Assembly (NCBI GenBank): GCA_029067085.1
Contig: JAIEFE010000013.1
Coordinates: 248,001 to 312,000 of the forward strand
DNA from: Lachnospiraceae bacterium
GTDB lineage: Bacteria; Bacillota; Clostridia; Lachnospirales; Lachnospiraceae
Reading direction: 5' to 3'
Length of the DNA stretch: 64,000 nt
Shown here one piece after another: positions 8,696-17,128 of this stretch. Numbering within the stretch: the first letter of the stretch is position 1; each line of letters opens with the position of its first letter. Under the pieces are notes generated by a model. It was not told the origin of the DNA. It saw nothing but the letters and a program-made list of their open reading frames with translations, and ran no database searches. The position numbers and the translations under genes were made by a program.

Positions 8696-10411
8696 TTATG
8701 CCGCTTTCTTCTTGCCGGACAGTATCTGGATTCCCTCAATTACAAGGATAATTGCCAGAACGATCAGAAGAACTGCAAGAATTGCCTGTGCATAAGGACC
8801 CCAATCCGCAGCGCCTGCAGAGATGATACCAATCTGGTTCTTTACGGTCACACACAGGGAGCAGATCGTAACTACGATCATGAACGCCATAGGTGCAAGG
8901 AACATCTTGTTGTTCTTACCCGCATTCTTTAACCAGGTAGCAACTGCCAGCAGACCGATACCTGCAAGGAGCTGGTTGGCAGCGCCAAACAGACCCCAGA
9001 TCTTGGAATATCCGGTCATACCCAGCGCAATACCGAGAATTACCGTGATGATGGTTGAAACGTAAGGATTCACCAATGTCCTCTTCCAACCCTCTTTGAT
9101 ATCGTCCACAGTCTGACCGGGCTCAAGGAAGAATTCCTGGAACATAAAACGTGCCAGACGGGTCGCCGTATCCAAAGAAGTCAAGCAGAATGCAGAGTAG
9201 GTGAGAACCAGCAGCGTGTTTAACACTGCCACAACTCCATCGGAGGCAATACCCGCATACATCTGAGAGATACCGCCTGCAAAGATTGCCGTTGCGCCTG
9301 CGGTGATGCCGTTCTTGTAAGCGAAATTGATCGCACAGACCGTGATCACAGCCAGCACACACTCAAGGAGCATACCGCCGTAAGCGATAGGCTTTGCATC
9401 CGTTTCCTTATCCAGCTGCTTGGAGGTGGTTCCGGAGGATACCAGAGAGTGGAAACCGGAGATCGCACCGCAGGCAACCGTGGTAAAGAGCACCGGGAAC
9501 AGGAACTGTGTGCCGTTGCCGTTGTCAACAGCAAAACCGTTGAAGGCCGCAAGACCATCAGCGCCGCCCATGCCGGCATGGGAAACGATAACACCCACCA
9601 ATGCAACCGCAAGCATTGCGTAGAGCAGGAAAGAACTCAGATAGTCACGGGGCTGTAAGAGGATCCACACCGGTGTCACCGATGCGACCGCGATATACAA
9701 ACCTACAATGATCATCCATGTTTTGGTGGTCAGGTAAATGGGATGGAAATTCATACCAATTGCCATACAAAGTGCGATCGCTACCACACCGAGAATGGTG
9801 GAAACCGCCATGGACGCATTGCGGCGATATACCATAAAGCCAAAGACAATAGCGATCACGATGAACAGCAGGGATACCATTGCGACAGAAGCATTTGTCG
9901 CAGAGGCTGCCACATCAATTGCGCCTGCATCGTCCACAACTGCGCCGAAGGTGCTCGCTACAATGGACGCGAAAGCCGCAACCACCAAAAGCAGAGTCAG
10001 ATACGCAAATGTGGTAAACAGCATTTTGGATTTCTTACCCATGTTCGCAGAAATGATCTCGCCGATGGACTGACCCTTATGACGGATGGATGCGAACAGT
10101 GCACCGAAATCGTGGACACCGCCGAAAAAGATGCCGCCGACCAGAATCCAGAGAACAACGGGAACCCAGCCGAACATAGCCGCGCCGATCGGACCAGTGA
10201 TCGGTCCTGCACCCGCAATGGAGGAGAAGTGATGGCCCATCAGCACAGGCGCCTTAGCCGGCACATAGTCCACACCGTCTTCCATCTCATGGGCAGGCGT
10301 AGCCTTATTGCTGTCGCCGACACCCCATTGTTTGCACAGCCACCCGCCATAGAATATGTAACCAAGGACGAGCACTGCGATACAGATGATTAACAGTAAC
10401 AATGAATTCAT
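8696..10411 (-). CDS. cstA: Carbon starvation protein A family transporter
   Basis: This 571-aa polytopic membrane protein is a CstA family member. Characteristic stretches are KAPVLMGHHFSSIAGAGPI (about residue 53-71), GPIGAAMFGWVPVVLWI, GGVHDFGALFASIRHKG, GFHSLVSSGTTSKQ and SLDTATRLARFMFQEF. CstA/BtsT-type proteins import peptides or pyruvate with a proton when carbon is scarce. It follows a small conserved gene by 17 bases and shares its promoter. The length is between short CstA forms and the ~700-aa E. coli protein. No start ambiguity: the ATG follows a GGGAGAG site. Confidence 0.92.
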   Translation of the reverse strand: MNSLLLLIICIAVLVLGYIFYGGWLCKQWGVGDSNKATPAHEMEDGVDYVPAKAPVLMGHHFSSIAGAGPITGPIGAAMFGWVPVVLWILVGGIFFGGVHDFGALFASIRHKGQSIGEIISANMGKKSKMLFTTFAYLTLLLVVAAFASIVASTFGAVVDDAGAIDVAASATNASVAMVSLLFIVIAIVFGFMVYRRNASMAVSTILGVVAIALCMAIGMNFHPIYLTTKTWMIIVGLYIAVASVTPVWILLQPRDYLSSFLLYAMLAVALVGVIVSHAGMGGADGLAAFNGFAVDNGNGTQFLFPVLFTTVACGAISGFHSLVSSGTTSKQLDKETDAKPIAYGGMLLECVLAVITVCAINFAYKNGITAGATAIFAGGISQMYAGIASDGVVAVLNTLLVLTYSAFCLTSLDTATRLARFMFQEFFLEPGQTVDDIKEGWKRTLVNPYVSTIITVILGIALGMTGYSKIWGLFGAANQLLAGIGLLAVATWLKNAGKNNKMFLAPMAFMIVVTICSLCVTVKNQIGIISAGAADWGPYAQAILAVLLIVLAIILVIEGIQILSGKKKAA

Positions 10412-10428
10412 ACTAATACTCTCCCTTC

Positions 10429-10941
10429 CTATTTTTTGGAAAATAAAACTTTTTTCAAAATTTTCGCTGTCGTGCGGCCGGCGCGATTGCTTACGATACG
10501 GCCACTATCCCCGATGACCGCCGCAGCGTGAAAATCCATCCAGCCGTGCAGCGAAAAATGAAAACTTTTGTAAATGCGGCATTTTTTTAAGGCTTTTGCC
10601 GCCTCCTCGTCGCATGAGTCACAGACGATGATGGGGGTGATGTAAGAATACATATGCCCCGGTCCGATGTTCAGACGGCTCATACCATCCTCGTAGGCCA
10701 CTCCTTTGCACTGTTCAAACAGTTCGAGCGACAGGTGCGGCACGTCGAAGAGATAGATAAACTCCTCGCTGTCCGCAGCCCAGAGCGATACCTTTTTGGA
10801 TACCATATATTTCTCGGCATGCTCGTAATATTCACAAAGAGCCCGCAAAGGCTCTCTGGAGGTCCCGTAATCCGTGATGTCGTAATAAGCCACATAGCTC
10901 TTCAATAAAATATCTATGATTTCTTTTCTTGAATCTTTCAT
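10429..10941 (-). CDS. Conserved protein in cstA operon, unknown function
   Basis: This is a 170-aa soluble protein without signal peptide or membrane segment. From memory it resembles a family found beside cstA in Clostridia (possibly DUF8052; not checked). Recognisable stretches are AEKYMVSKKVSLWAADSEEF, GPGHMYSYITPIIVCDSC and KSFHFSLHGWMDFHAAAV. It is the first gene of a two-gene unit with cstA, with a good promoter upstream. Position suggests a role in controlling or assisting the transporter, but no catalytic motif can be named. The final residues AKILKKVLFSKK are strongly basic. Confidence 0.65.
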   Translation of the reverse strand: MKDSRKEIIDILLKSYVAYYDITDYGTSREPLRALCEYYEHAEKYMVSKKVSLWAADSEEFIYLFDVPHLSLELFEQCKGVAYEDGMSRLNIGPGHMYSYITPIIVCDSCDEEAAKALKKCRIYKSFHFSLHGWMDFHAAAVIGDSGRIVSNRAGRTTAKILKKVLFSKK

Positions 10942-10975
10942 AGTCCCTCAGATTTCTAAAAACCCCATAACATAA

Positions 10976-11004
10976 ATAATAGCATTGTATCCTCAAATCT
11001 TCAA
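10976..11004 (-). promoter_or_regulatory. Probable promoter of the cstA operon
   Basis: On the minus strand TTGAAG (10999-11004), a 17-base spacer and TATTAT (10976-10981) stand 35 bases before the ATG of the first gene. Confidence 0.55.
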
Positions 11005-11066
11005 GATATTTACATCATATTTACACACTAACTTCATAATTATTTATGAAAAAGTGTTTTCCGGAT

Positions 11067-11975
11067 TTACAATATTTCCAGAAGTCGTACAAAATACGCA
11101 GGCAAAGGGGCTTCCACTTCCACATACGAACCGCTGGCAGGATGCATAAATCCAAGCTTATGGGCATGAAGCGTCTGACCTTCCAGGTGAAAGGGCGTCT
11201 TTCTTGTCCCGTAAATCTCGTCTCCAAGCAGGGGATGCCCGATAGAGGTCATGTGCACTCTGATCTGGTGGGTGCGTCCGGTTTCCAGCCTGCATTCGAT
11301 GTAAGTATGCGCTCCAAAGCGTTCCAATACTTTATAATGAGTGACAGCCGCCTTCCCATTCTTCTCGTTTACGGACATCCGCTTCCTGTCGCGTTCGTCC
11401 CTGCCGATCGGCGCGTCTATGGTTCCCTCTTCCGTTTTCAGTACACCATGTACGATCGCTCTGTAGGTGCGGTTTAGGGAATGCTCTTTGAGCTGCGCGG
11501 CAATCGCTCTGTGTGACATGTCATTCTTACAGACGATCAATGAGCCGGTGGTATCCCTGTCAATCCGATGAACGATACCGGGCCGAAGTACTCCGTTAAT
11601 ACCGGATAGTTGTCCTTTACAATGCCAGAGTACAGCGTTTACCAGTGTGCCGCTGTAATGGCCGGGCGCCGGATGCACTACCATGCCCTTTGGCTTATCC
11701 ACCACCAGAACATCCTCATCCTCGTAGAGAACGGTAAGCGGAATATCTTCCGCTTCGATCGCAGGTTCCGCCGCCTCCGGAATCAGAAAAGAGATCTCAT
11801 CATCCACCCGCAGCCTGTACCCGGCCTTTGCAGGCTTTTCATTCACGGATACCTGCCCTTCTTTAATACACTTTTGAATATATGAGCGGGATAGTCCTGA
11901 AACGGCAGCTGTCAGCCATTTGTCAAGCCGTTCCTCCTCTCCCATTCCGATCTGGTAGCTGAACAAATCACTCAT
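11067..11975 (-). CDS. rluD: RluD-type 23S rRNA pseudouridine synthase
   Basis: This is a 302-aa protein with an N-terminal S4 RNA-binding domain (EERLDKWLTAAVSGLSRSYI) and an RluA-type catalytic domain. The catalytic aspartate lies in HRIDRDTTGSLIV, and the family motif TGRTHQIRVHMTSIGHPLLG is intact. It should make pseudouridines in 23S rRNA or tRNA; exact site unknown (YlyB/RluD group). The ATG at 11975 overlaps the lspA stop as TGATG, and lspA is likewise the usual neighbour of ylyB in Firmicutes. It is the last gene of aroB-lspA-rluD. Confidence 0.88.
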   Translation of the reverse strand: MSDLFSYQIGMGEEERLDKWLTAAVSGLSRSYIQKCIKEGQVSVNEKPAKAGYRLRVDDEISFLIPEAAEPAIEAEDIPLTVLYEDEDVLVVDKPKGMVVHPAPGHYSGTLVNAVLWHCKGQLSGINGVLRPGIVHRIDRDTTGSLIVCKNDMSHRAIAAQLKEHSLNRTYRAIVHGVLKTEEGTIDAPIGRDERDRKRMSVNEKNGKAAVTHYKVLERFGAHTYIECRLETGRTHQIRVHMTSIGHPLLGDEIYGTRKTPFHLEGQTLHAHKLGFMHPASGSYVEVEAPLPAYFVRLLEIL

Positions 11976-12502
11976 CACTTAATTTCCCGATAACGCTTTT
12001 GCTTAAAACTGATAAAATTCAAATCCTTCTCCTGATATACGAACAAAAGAAGAAAAATCAACATCACCGCAGAGACTGTCGCATAGATATCCGCCACATT
12101 AAAGATCGGAAAGTTGATCCGCACAAAATAGATAAAATCCACCACATAATCGTAACGTACCCGGTCGATCATGTTGCCGATGCAGCCGGCTGCGATCAGG
12201 CTGAGCAGAAAGTGCAGTATCGTATACTTTTTATGATCCGGCATTTTCAAGAGAACATAGGCGGCCACGCCGATGATCACGCTGGCTACAAAAATAAAGA
12301 ATACCTTTTGATTCGGAAGCATCCCAAAAGCCGCACCTTGATTTTCCAGATAGTTTAGCTCCAATATTCCGTTGATCAAATTGTAAGCAGGCTTGTCTTT
12401 TAAGTAGATCACAGCCTGTCTTTTGGTATACTGATCAAAAAAGATCAGTGCAGCGATCATTATGATATCCAGCAACAGAAAAAGCTTCTTTTTCAAGCTC
12501 AT
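11975..12502 (-). CDS. lspA: Lipoprotein signal peptidase II
   Basis: This 175-aa inner membrane aspartic peptidase cleaves lipoprotein signal peptides after lipidation. It has four hydrophobic segments. The family motifs are ENQGAAFGML, GCIGNMIDRVRYDYVVDFI (first catalytic Asp region) and FPIFNVADIYATVSA (second catalytic Asp). It overlaps aroB by four bases and rluD by one, so the three are translationally coupled. A lipobox protein (the DD-carboxypeptidase at 17129) in the same window would be a client. Confidence 0.93.
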   Translation of the reverse strand: MSLKKKLFLLLDIIMIAALIFFDQYTKRQAVIYLKDKPAYNLINGILELNYLENQGAAFGMLPNQKVFFIFVASVIIGVAAYVLLKMPDHKKYTILHFLLSLIAAGCIGNMIDRVRYDYVVDFIYFVRINFPIFNVADIYATVSAVMLIFLLLFVYQEKDLNFISFKQKRYREIK

Positions 12503-13608
12503 TGTTTCGCATCCTCATCTGAAAACAGGATTTCCTGCACTGCCGCAAGGATTTCCTCGTCGGTAACACTCCTGTCGATAACAGCTTTGCCTACTTTTTT
12601 TAAGAGCACGAACTTAATCTGCCCGGCATCCATTTTTTTGTCCGATTTGGTCAATGCAAGGATTTCATTCGGATCAATGTCTTCTATACTGATCGGAAGG
12701 TTAAAGGGCACGAACATATCCCGCACTTCGTAATATTCCTCCATGGAAATATTTTCGCGTTTCCATGAGATAAAAGCCGCCGCCACCATACCAAGAGAAA
12801 TACATTCCCCGTGCATCAGTGTAAAATGTTTCGCCTTCTCGATGGCATGACCGATGGTGTGGCCAAAGTTTAAAAGTGCCCGGTCTCCTTTCTCTGTGGG
12901 ATCCTTCTCTACCACCAGTTTCTTGACCGTACAGCTTCTCATCACCATCTCGTGCAGCACTGTAAGATCACGATCATGAATCTCATACATATGATCGAGA
13001 AGCCACTCGTAAAACAGGGCGTCCTTGATGAGACCGTGCTTCATCACCTCGGCAAAACCCGCATAAAACTGCCTGTCGTCCAGCTCTTTTAAAGCACCGA
13101 CATTCATATAGACCAGCTTGGGCATATTGAAAGCACCCACCATATTTTTATAGCCGTCAAAATCCACGCCCGTCTTTCCGCCAATGCTGCTGTCCGACTG
13201 CGCAATCAGGGTAGTTGGAATCTGTACAAAATCCACCCCCCGCAGGTAGGTGGCTGCCGCAAAGCCTGTGATATCGCCTACTACGCCGCCTCCAAGAGCA
13301 ATGAGCATATCTTTTCTGTCAAATTTCTCTTCGATCAGGTGCCGATAAATATCCCTCACTGTATCCAGCGTCTTGTTTTCCTCTCCTGCCGGAAACGCAT
13401 GCAGAATCACTTTCTTACAGTATCCTGTAAGCAGCGATACCACCGTCTCTGCAAAAAGCCGTTTCGTATTGGTATCGCAGATCACGGCTAACTTCCGTTC
13501 CTTTATGTCATAAGCAGCAAGCTCGTCGGCAAGAAGCTCAAAATCCTCCGTGAAAACAATATCGTAACAGGGTTTCTTCTCATAATTTATTGTCATTCGA
13601 TCAGCCAT
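12499..13608 (-). CDS. aroB: 3-dehydroquinate synthase
   Basis: This is a 369-aa enzyme of the shikimate pathway that converts DAHP to 3-dehydroquinate using NAD and a metal ion. It has the NAD-binding GGGVVGDITGFAAATYLRG, PTTLIAQSDSSIGGKTGVD, and metal ligands in EVMKHGLI, NFGHTIGHAIE and MHGECIS. The ATG follows a strong AGGAGGAACATA. The operon aroB-lspA-rluD starts just after the sepF terminator, which ends only 18 bases upstream, so aroB may rely partly on read-through. No other aromatic genes are in the window. Confidence 0.94.
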   Translation of the reverse strand: MADRMTINYEKKPCYDIVFTEDFELLADELAAYDIKERKLAVICDTNTKRLFAETVVSLLTGYCKKVILHAFPAGEENKTLDTVRDIYRHLIEEKFDRKDMLIALGGGVVGDITGFAAATYLRGVDFVQIPTTLIAQSDSSIGGKTGVDFDGYKNMVGAFNMPKLVYMNVGALKELDDRQFYAGFAEVMKHGLIKDALFYEWLLDHMYEIHDRDLTVLHEMVMRSCTVKKLVVEKDPTEKGDRALLNFGHTIGHAIEKAKHFTLMHGECISLGMVAAAFISWKRENISMEEYYEVRDMFVPFNLPISIEDIDPNEILALTKSDKKMDAGQIKFVLLKKVGKAVIDRSVTDEEILAAVQEILFSDEDAKQ

Positions 13609-13625
13609 TATGTTCCTCCTTAAGA

Positions 13626-13653
13626 AAAATCGAGTGCATTGGCACCCGATTTT
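13626..13653 (-). terminator. Terminator after sepF
   Basis: AAAATCG-a-GTGC (13626-13637) pairs with GCAC-c-CGATTTT (13642-13653). On the minus strand it ends in a TTTTTCTT tract. It lies 30 bases after the sepF stop and just before aroB. Confidence 0.7.
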
Positions 13654-13682
13654 CTTTCCTTTTCTAAAGCAAGTACGGCTCC

Positions 13683-14174
13683 CTAGAAACCGTTGTCGAT
13701 CGGCACATCAAAGGATCCCGACAGGATATCCTGAAAATCGCCTGAAATATCCACGCTGGACGGTGTGATAATGAAAATATAGTGCGATATCTTCTGCAGA
13801 TTCCCTGAGATCGCAAAGCATGAACCTGAGGTAAAATCAATGATCCGCTGCGCAATATCAACATCCAGCCCCTCCAGATTCAAGACCACGGTCCTGTTTG
13901 CCAAAAGCGTTTCCGTAATTTCTCTGGCATCTTCTACTGTAGTGGGTTTGATCACGCAGACCTCCATGCCGCCGCCCATTTTTTTTGTCTGGCGAAGAGG
14001 TGTTACCTTGGGGGTGAGCTTTCTCACCTTCTCCTCCTCCGCACCTTCGTTCTCCTTCGTAGACGGTTTTCTGGCAGGCATCGGCTCCTCGTCATAAAAA
14101 TCATCGTCGTAGTAGCCGTCGTCTTCCTCCTCGCTCAGTTTCATGGCGCTGATAAACTTGTCCATAACACCCAT
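13683..14174 (-). CDS. sepF: Cell division protein SepF
   Basis: This 163-aa Gram-positive division protein anchors FtsZ to the membrane and polymerises into arcs. The N-terminus MGVMDKFISAMKL is the amphipathic membrane helix. An acidic linker (EEEDDGYYDDDFYDEE) follows, and the C-terminal domain carries the dimer motif region (TVVLNLEGLDVDIAQRIIDF and SGSCFAISGNLQKI). ATG 14174 is chosen over the upstream in-frame start because GGAGG lies eight bases before it and it matches the family N-terminus. yggS upstream and sepF form the standard pair. Confidence 0.92.
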   Translation of the reverse strand: MGVMDKFISAMKLSEEEDDGYYDDDFYDEEPMPARKPSTKENEGAEEEKVRKLTPKVTPLRQTKKMGGGMEVCVIKPTTVEDAREITETLLANRTVVLNLEGLDVDIAQRIIDFTSGSCFAISGNLQKISHYIFIITPSSVDISGDFQDILSGSFDVPIDNGF

Positions 14175-14212
14175 CTGAATATCCTCCATTTACTCAATCA
14201 ACTTTTCTATGT

Positions 14213-14334
14213 CGTATAAGCAGATTCGAGATACTTCGTATCTCTCATTCGCGTTGCTCGTCATAAACCGCCATAGCCAGTCTCACATGCAAGCATGCAG
14301 ACTGTCTCTGTCGTTTTCTGACTCTGCTTATACG
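14213..14334 (-). repeat. Branched-stem element between yggS and sepF
   Basis: A perfect 12-bp outer stem, CGTATAAGCAGA (14213-14224) with TCTGCTTATACG (14323-14334), encloses two hairpins. One is GAGATAC-TTC-GTATCTC (14228-14244). The other is CAGTCT-ca-CATGC-AA-GCATG-c-AGACTG (14278-14304). The whole could fold as a three-way junction. It starts 15 bases after the yggS stop. It may be a structured RNA that tunes sepF expression or a small MITE-like repeat. Confidence 0.55.
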
Positions 14335-14349
14335 CACATCTTATGTATA

Positions 14350-15051
14350 CTAAATTTTCATATAATCTCTTTCTCCAAAGATGCCCGTTCCGACTCTGAT
14401 GTAGGTCGCGCCCTCTGTTATCGCGACTTCGTAGTCTCCGGTCATGCCCATGGAAAGTTCCTCCATAAAAACATTATCAATGTTTTTATGTATTATGTCA
14501 ACATAAATTTTGTTTAATTGTGCAAAAAAGCGTCTGTTTTCTTCTGCCGTTTCCACATATGGCGCTATGGTCATCAGTCCTTTTATCCGAATATGGGGCA
14601 TTTTCGCAATTTCTTTGACCATCGCAGGCGTTTCCTCAGGCGTCACACCAAATTTGCTTTCCTCTCCCGCTACATTGACTTCTATGAGAATATTCACCGT
14701 TTTTTCAAGCTTTGCGGCCTCCTTCTCTATCTCCTGTGCCAGCCGCAGGGAATCCACGCTGTGGATCAAAAAAACTTTATCAATAATATATTTTACTTTA
14801 TTTCGTTGAAGATGCCCTATCATATGCCAGCGGATATCCTTTGGCAGGGTCTCGTATTTTTCCACAAGCTCCTGCACCTTATTCTCTCCAAAATCCCGGC
14901 ATCCGCCGTCGTAAGCCTCCCGCAATGCAGTCAGCGGTTTGGTCTTGCTGACTGCGATCAGCTTTACATCCTCCACCGCACGACTGCTCCGGCTGCAGGC
15001 CTCCTCCATGCGTCTCTTCACTTCCTCCAGATTTTCCCTGATTTCCGACAT
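14350..15051 (-). CDS. yggS: YggS-family PLP homeostasis protein
   Basis: This is a 233-aa alanine-racemase-fold PLP protein (PLPBP/YlmE family). The PLP lysine lies in KLIAVSKTKPL (about residue 36). Further marks are DFGENKVQELVEKYE, WHMIGHLQRNKVK, FGVTPEE, SMGMTGDYEVAI and VGTGIFGERDY. The family has no known catalysis and balances vitamin B6 and amino-acid pools. The ATG at 15051 follows GAGGGAAACTGAT; the longer frame starting at 15129 would overlap the gene upstream. It sits between an HlyD-like gene and sepF. Confidence 0.92.
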   Translation of the reverse strand: MSEIRENLEEVKRRMEEACSRSSRAVEDVKLIAVSKTKPLTALREAYDGGCRDFGENKVQELVEKYETLPKDIRWHMIGHLQRNKVKYIIDKVFLIHSVDSLRLAQEIEKEAAKLEKTVNILIEVNVAGEESKFGVTPEETPAMVKEIAKMPHIRIKGLMTIAPYVETAEENRRFFAQLNKIYVDIIHKNIDNVFMEELSMGMTGDYEVAITEGATYIRVGTGIFGERDYMKI

Positions 15052-15103
15052 ATCAGTTTCCCTCTTTGCAAGCGTGTCTGCGTTGGTAATGCTATCTGCG
15101 CAA

Positions 15104-16516
15104 TTACTCGTAGATAAACTCATTATCATTCACCATCTCCGCATCCAGTACAATGTAGTCATACACATTCAGTCCATAGGCGGTATTGGATTTCACCACA
15201 GAATACTCCTCATTTTGATAGAGAACGCTGATACGCTTGAAATCAGCATAGCCTTTATTGATGTTGTATACCCCTTCCAGTGTACCGGTCTTACCGATGG
15301 CATATTTTTCTCCCGTCTCCGGCATAACAATATAGTTATTCCGCCTGAGTACAGTATTATCCAGATAGTAATCCGTCTCCGTCTCCTCGTAAATCTCCGT
15401 CTCCACAAACTGTGTGGTAGCTGTGCCTTCATCGGTATAAGTCTCGAGCAGCACGCCATCTCCGCCGTTTACGCCTCCCCTTGTCACATATGCCTTCGGC
15501 ACGATGAAAAACTCCTTCTTTACGATAGCGGAATTAGGAATCTTCAAACCTTTCTCCTCCTCCAGCAGGAGCTCTATGTCTATGAAGCGCTCCGTGCAGA
15601 AGGTTATCATGGAATTCGTAAAGGTCAAAGCTGCAAAGGTATCTCCCGCCTCATTCGTGTAAATGCTCACCTGTCCCCATGCCGTGTACTGGTTCTTTAA
15701 AAAGCGCACTTCTACATATTCCTTCTCCAAAAGTTCATCCGCAAGGCTCTTCTCCACCGGTATGACAATGGACCAGTCTTCTACTGTAGACAGCTTATAG
15801 ACAGGGTCTCCCGCGGCCACAAGACTGTTATTCACCAGATACTTGCGTTCGTATTTCTCCTCGTCAAAATGCTCCGCCGTCATATCTTCCAGCGTAAGAT
15901 CTTCATAACCATCCGTGGAGTAGAGCACGATTCCACTCCTTCCGGCATAGCGATAGTTGATGATCGTTGTGCTTGAAGCGTCATTCAAAGCGTCTGCGTT
16001 TTCGAGTATATTATAATTTGCCAGCTTGACAGCCATGCTCTCCATATTGTGACGGAAGCTGTATACTTCGTCAAAATGTTTCCTGTCAAAACCATGCATG
16101 AAGGCAGTGATATCGGTCTTCAGCGCGATCAGATCTCTGTCGGAGAGTGAATTTTCTCCGCTTGCGCCGGCCTTTATGTAGTCAGCAAGACGCCCTGTCT
16201 CATCAACAGTGTAGATCAGATCACCCACTGCCGTTCGCTCGCCCTCTCTGGCAAAGTAGTTGATGTATCCCGCATCCTGACCTGTCACGATCACCTCCTG
16301 CCTGAGGGCAATTCCACGATAGATGCTGTTTGATGTCAAAGATCCTTCCTGTACACTGTAGCGCACAATGTGATCCGTCCTGAAGTACATGAACACACAA
16401 ATCACCACATAGATCAGAATCACGCCAAAAACCATCATTCCGATATTCAGATTGAGGGGTCTCCTGTATTTTCTGATATTATTACGATTATCCGCCACTG
16501 TACGCTCCTGTATCAT
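15104..16516 (-). CDS. HlyD-like membrane-anchored adaptor protein
   Basis: This 470-aa protein has a cytoplasmic N-terminus (~20 residues), one membrane helix (VFGVILIYVVICVFMYF) and a large extracellular part. The outer part has a biotinyl/lipoyl-like beta region (SNSIYRGIALRQEVIVTGQD, GYINYFAREGERTAVGDLIY), a helical hairpin segment, and a second beta region ending with NVYDYIVLDAEMV. This is the HlyD/membrane-fusion architecture. No ABC or MFS partner lies nearby; instead it begins the yggS-sepF division unit. A role in envelope assembly or division is an inference; an adaptor for a distant exporter is the alternative. Confidence 0.7.
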   Translation of the reverse strand: MIQERTVADNRNNIRKYRRPLNLNIGMMVFGVILIYVVICVFMYFRTDHIVRYSVQEGSLTSNSIYRGIALRQEVIVTGQDAGYINYFAREGERTAVGDLIYTVDETGRLADYIKAGASGENSLSDRDLIALKTDITAFMHGFDRKHFDEVYSFRHNMESMAVKLANYNILENADALNDASSTTIINYRYAGRSGIVLYSTDGYEDLTLEDMTAEHFDEEKYERKYLVNNSLVAAGDPVYKLSTVEDWSIVIPVEKSLADELLEKEYVEVRFLKNQYTAWGQVSIYTNEAGDTFAALTFTNSMITFCTERFIDIELLLEEEKGLKIPNSAIVKKEFFIVPKAYVTRGGVNGGDGVLLETYTDEGTATTQFVETEIYEETETDYYLDNTVLRRNNYIVMPETGEKYAIGKTGTLEGVYNINKGYADFKRISVLYQNEEYSVVKSNTAYGLNVYDYIVLDAEMVNDNEFIYE

Positions 16517-16562
16517 TCACCATAAATGGTTTGCACTGTCGCAACTTTCAGACTATATATGA

Positions 16563-16597
16563 ATAAAACCCCGGAAATTTTGCTTCCGAGGTTTTAT
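16563..16597 (-). terminator. Terminator after the P-loop gene
   Basis: ATAAAACC-c-CGGAA pairs with TTCCG-a-GGTTTTAT around a seven-base loop. Read on the minus strand it follows the gene at 16631-17050 and ends in TTTTATTC. It separates that gene from the HlyD-yggS-sepF unit. Confidence 0.7.
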
Positions 16598-16630
16598 GGA
16601 ATTATCTATATAGATTCTTTTATGTACATT

Positions 16631-17050
16631 TTAAAGGGAAATAACAACATTTTTACGTATGCTCTCAGGGAGCTCGCTCTCATCACGGGACAAACTGATC
16701 ACAAAATCCACGTGAAATTTCTCGCTGATCTTTTCAATCTTAGCGACAACCTTTTCCAGCTCGTCCTCCTGCATGCAGGCAATTTTTAAAAAGCTGTCAA
16801 AGTACATCTTCTGCAGATCATGATCCTGAGAGATGATGCCGCAGATAAAACCGATAAACTCATCACTGTCCGTTACCAGATACTCCGGTACATCAATGAG
16901 CCTGATCTTATTATTCAGTTCAAACATATGCTTCGTGCTCTTGTCCAGATACACGACATTGCCCTGCGCATCCTTGATCTCCGTATTCACTTTATCCAAT
17001 AAATGCTTGGTCTTGCCCTTTCCCTCTTTACCTACAATGAACTGCACCAT
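16631..17050 (-). CDS. Small P-loop protein, unknown function
   Basis: This 139-aa soluble protein starts MVQFIVGKEGKGKTKHLLD, a Walker A-like P-loop at residues 7-15. The remainder (IKDAQGNVVYLDKSTKHMF, DEFIGFICGIISQDHDL) is mostly helical. Such proteins in Clostridia are sometimes labelled 'twitching motility protein PilT', but it lacks the secretin-ATPase domains, so that name should not be used. No clear Walker B aspartate is seen, although DFVISLS near the end could be one. The ATG follows GGAGGGTATCGAC. It lies between the dacF-like gene and the sepF unit, with its own terminator. Confidence 0.65.
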   Translation of the reverse strand: MVQFIVGKEGKGKTKHLLDKVNTEIKDAQGNVVYLDKSTKHMFELNNKIRLIDVPEYLVTDSDEFIGFICGIISQDHDLQKMYFDSFLKIACMQEDELEKVVAKIEKISEKFHVDFVISLSRDESELPESIRKNVVISL

Positions 17051-17128
17051 GTCGATACCCTCCTACTGTAAAAATATTGGAATTTCCTTTCTCAATTATA
17101 CAGGAAAGCTTTGAAAAAAACAACTCCC

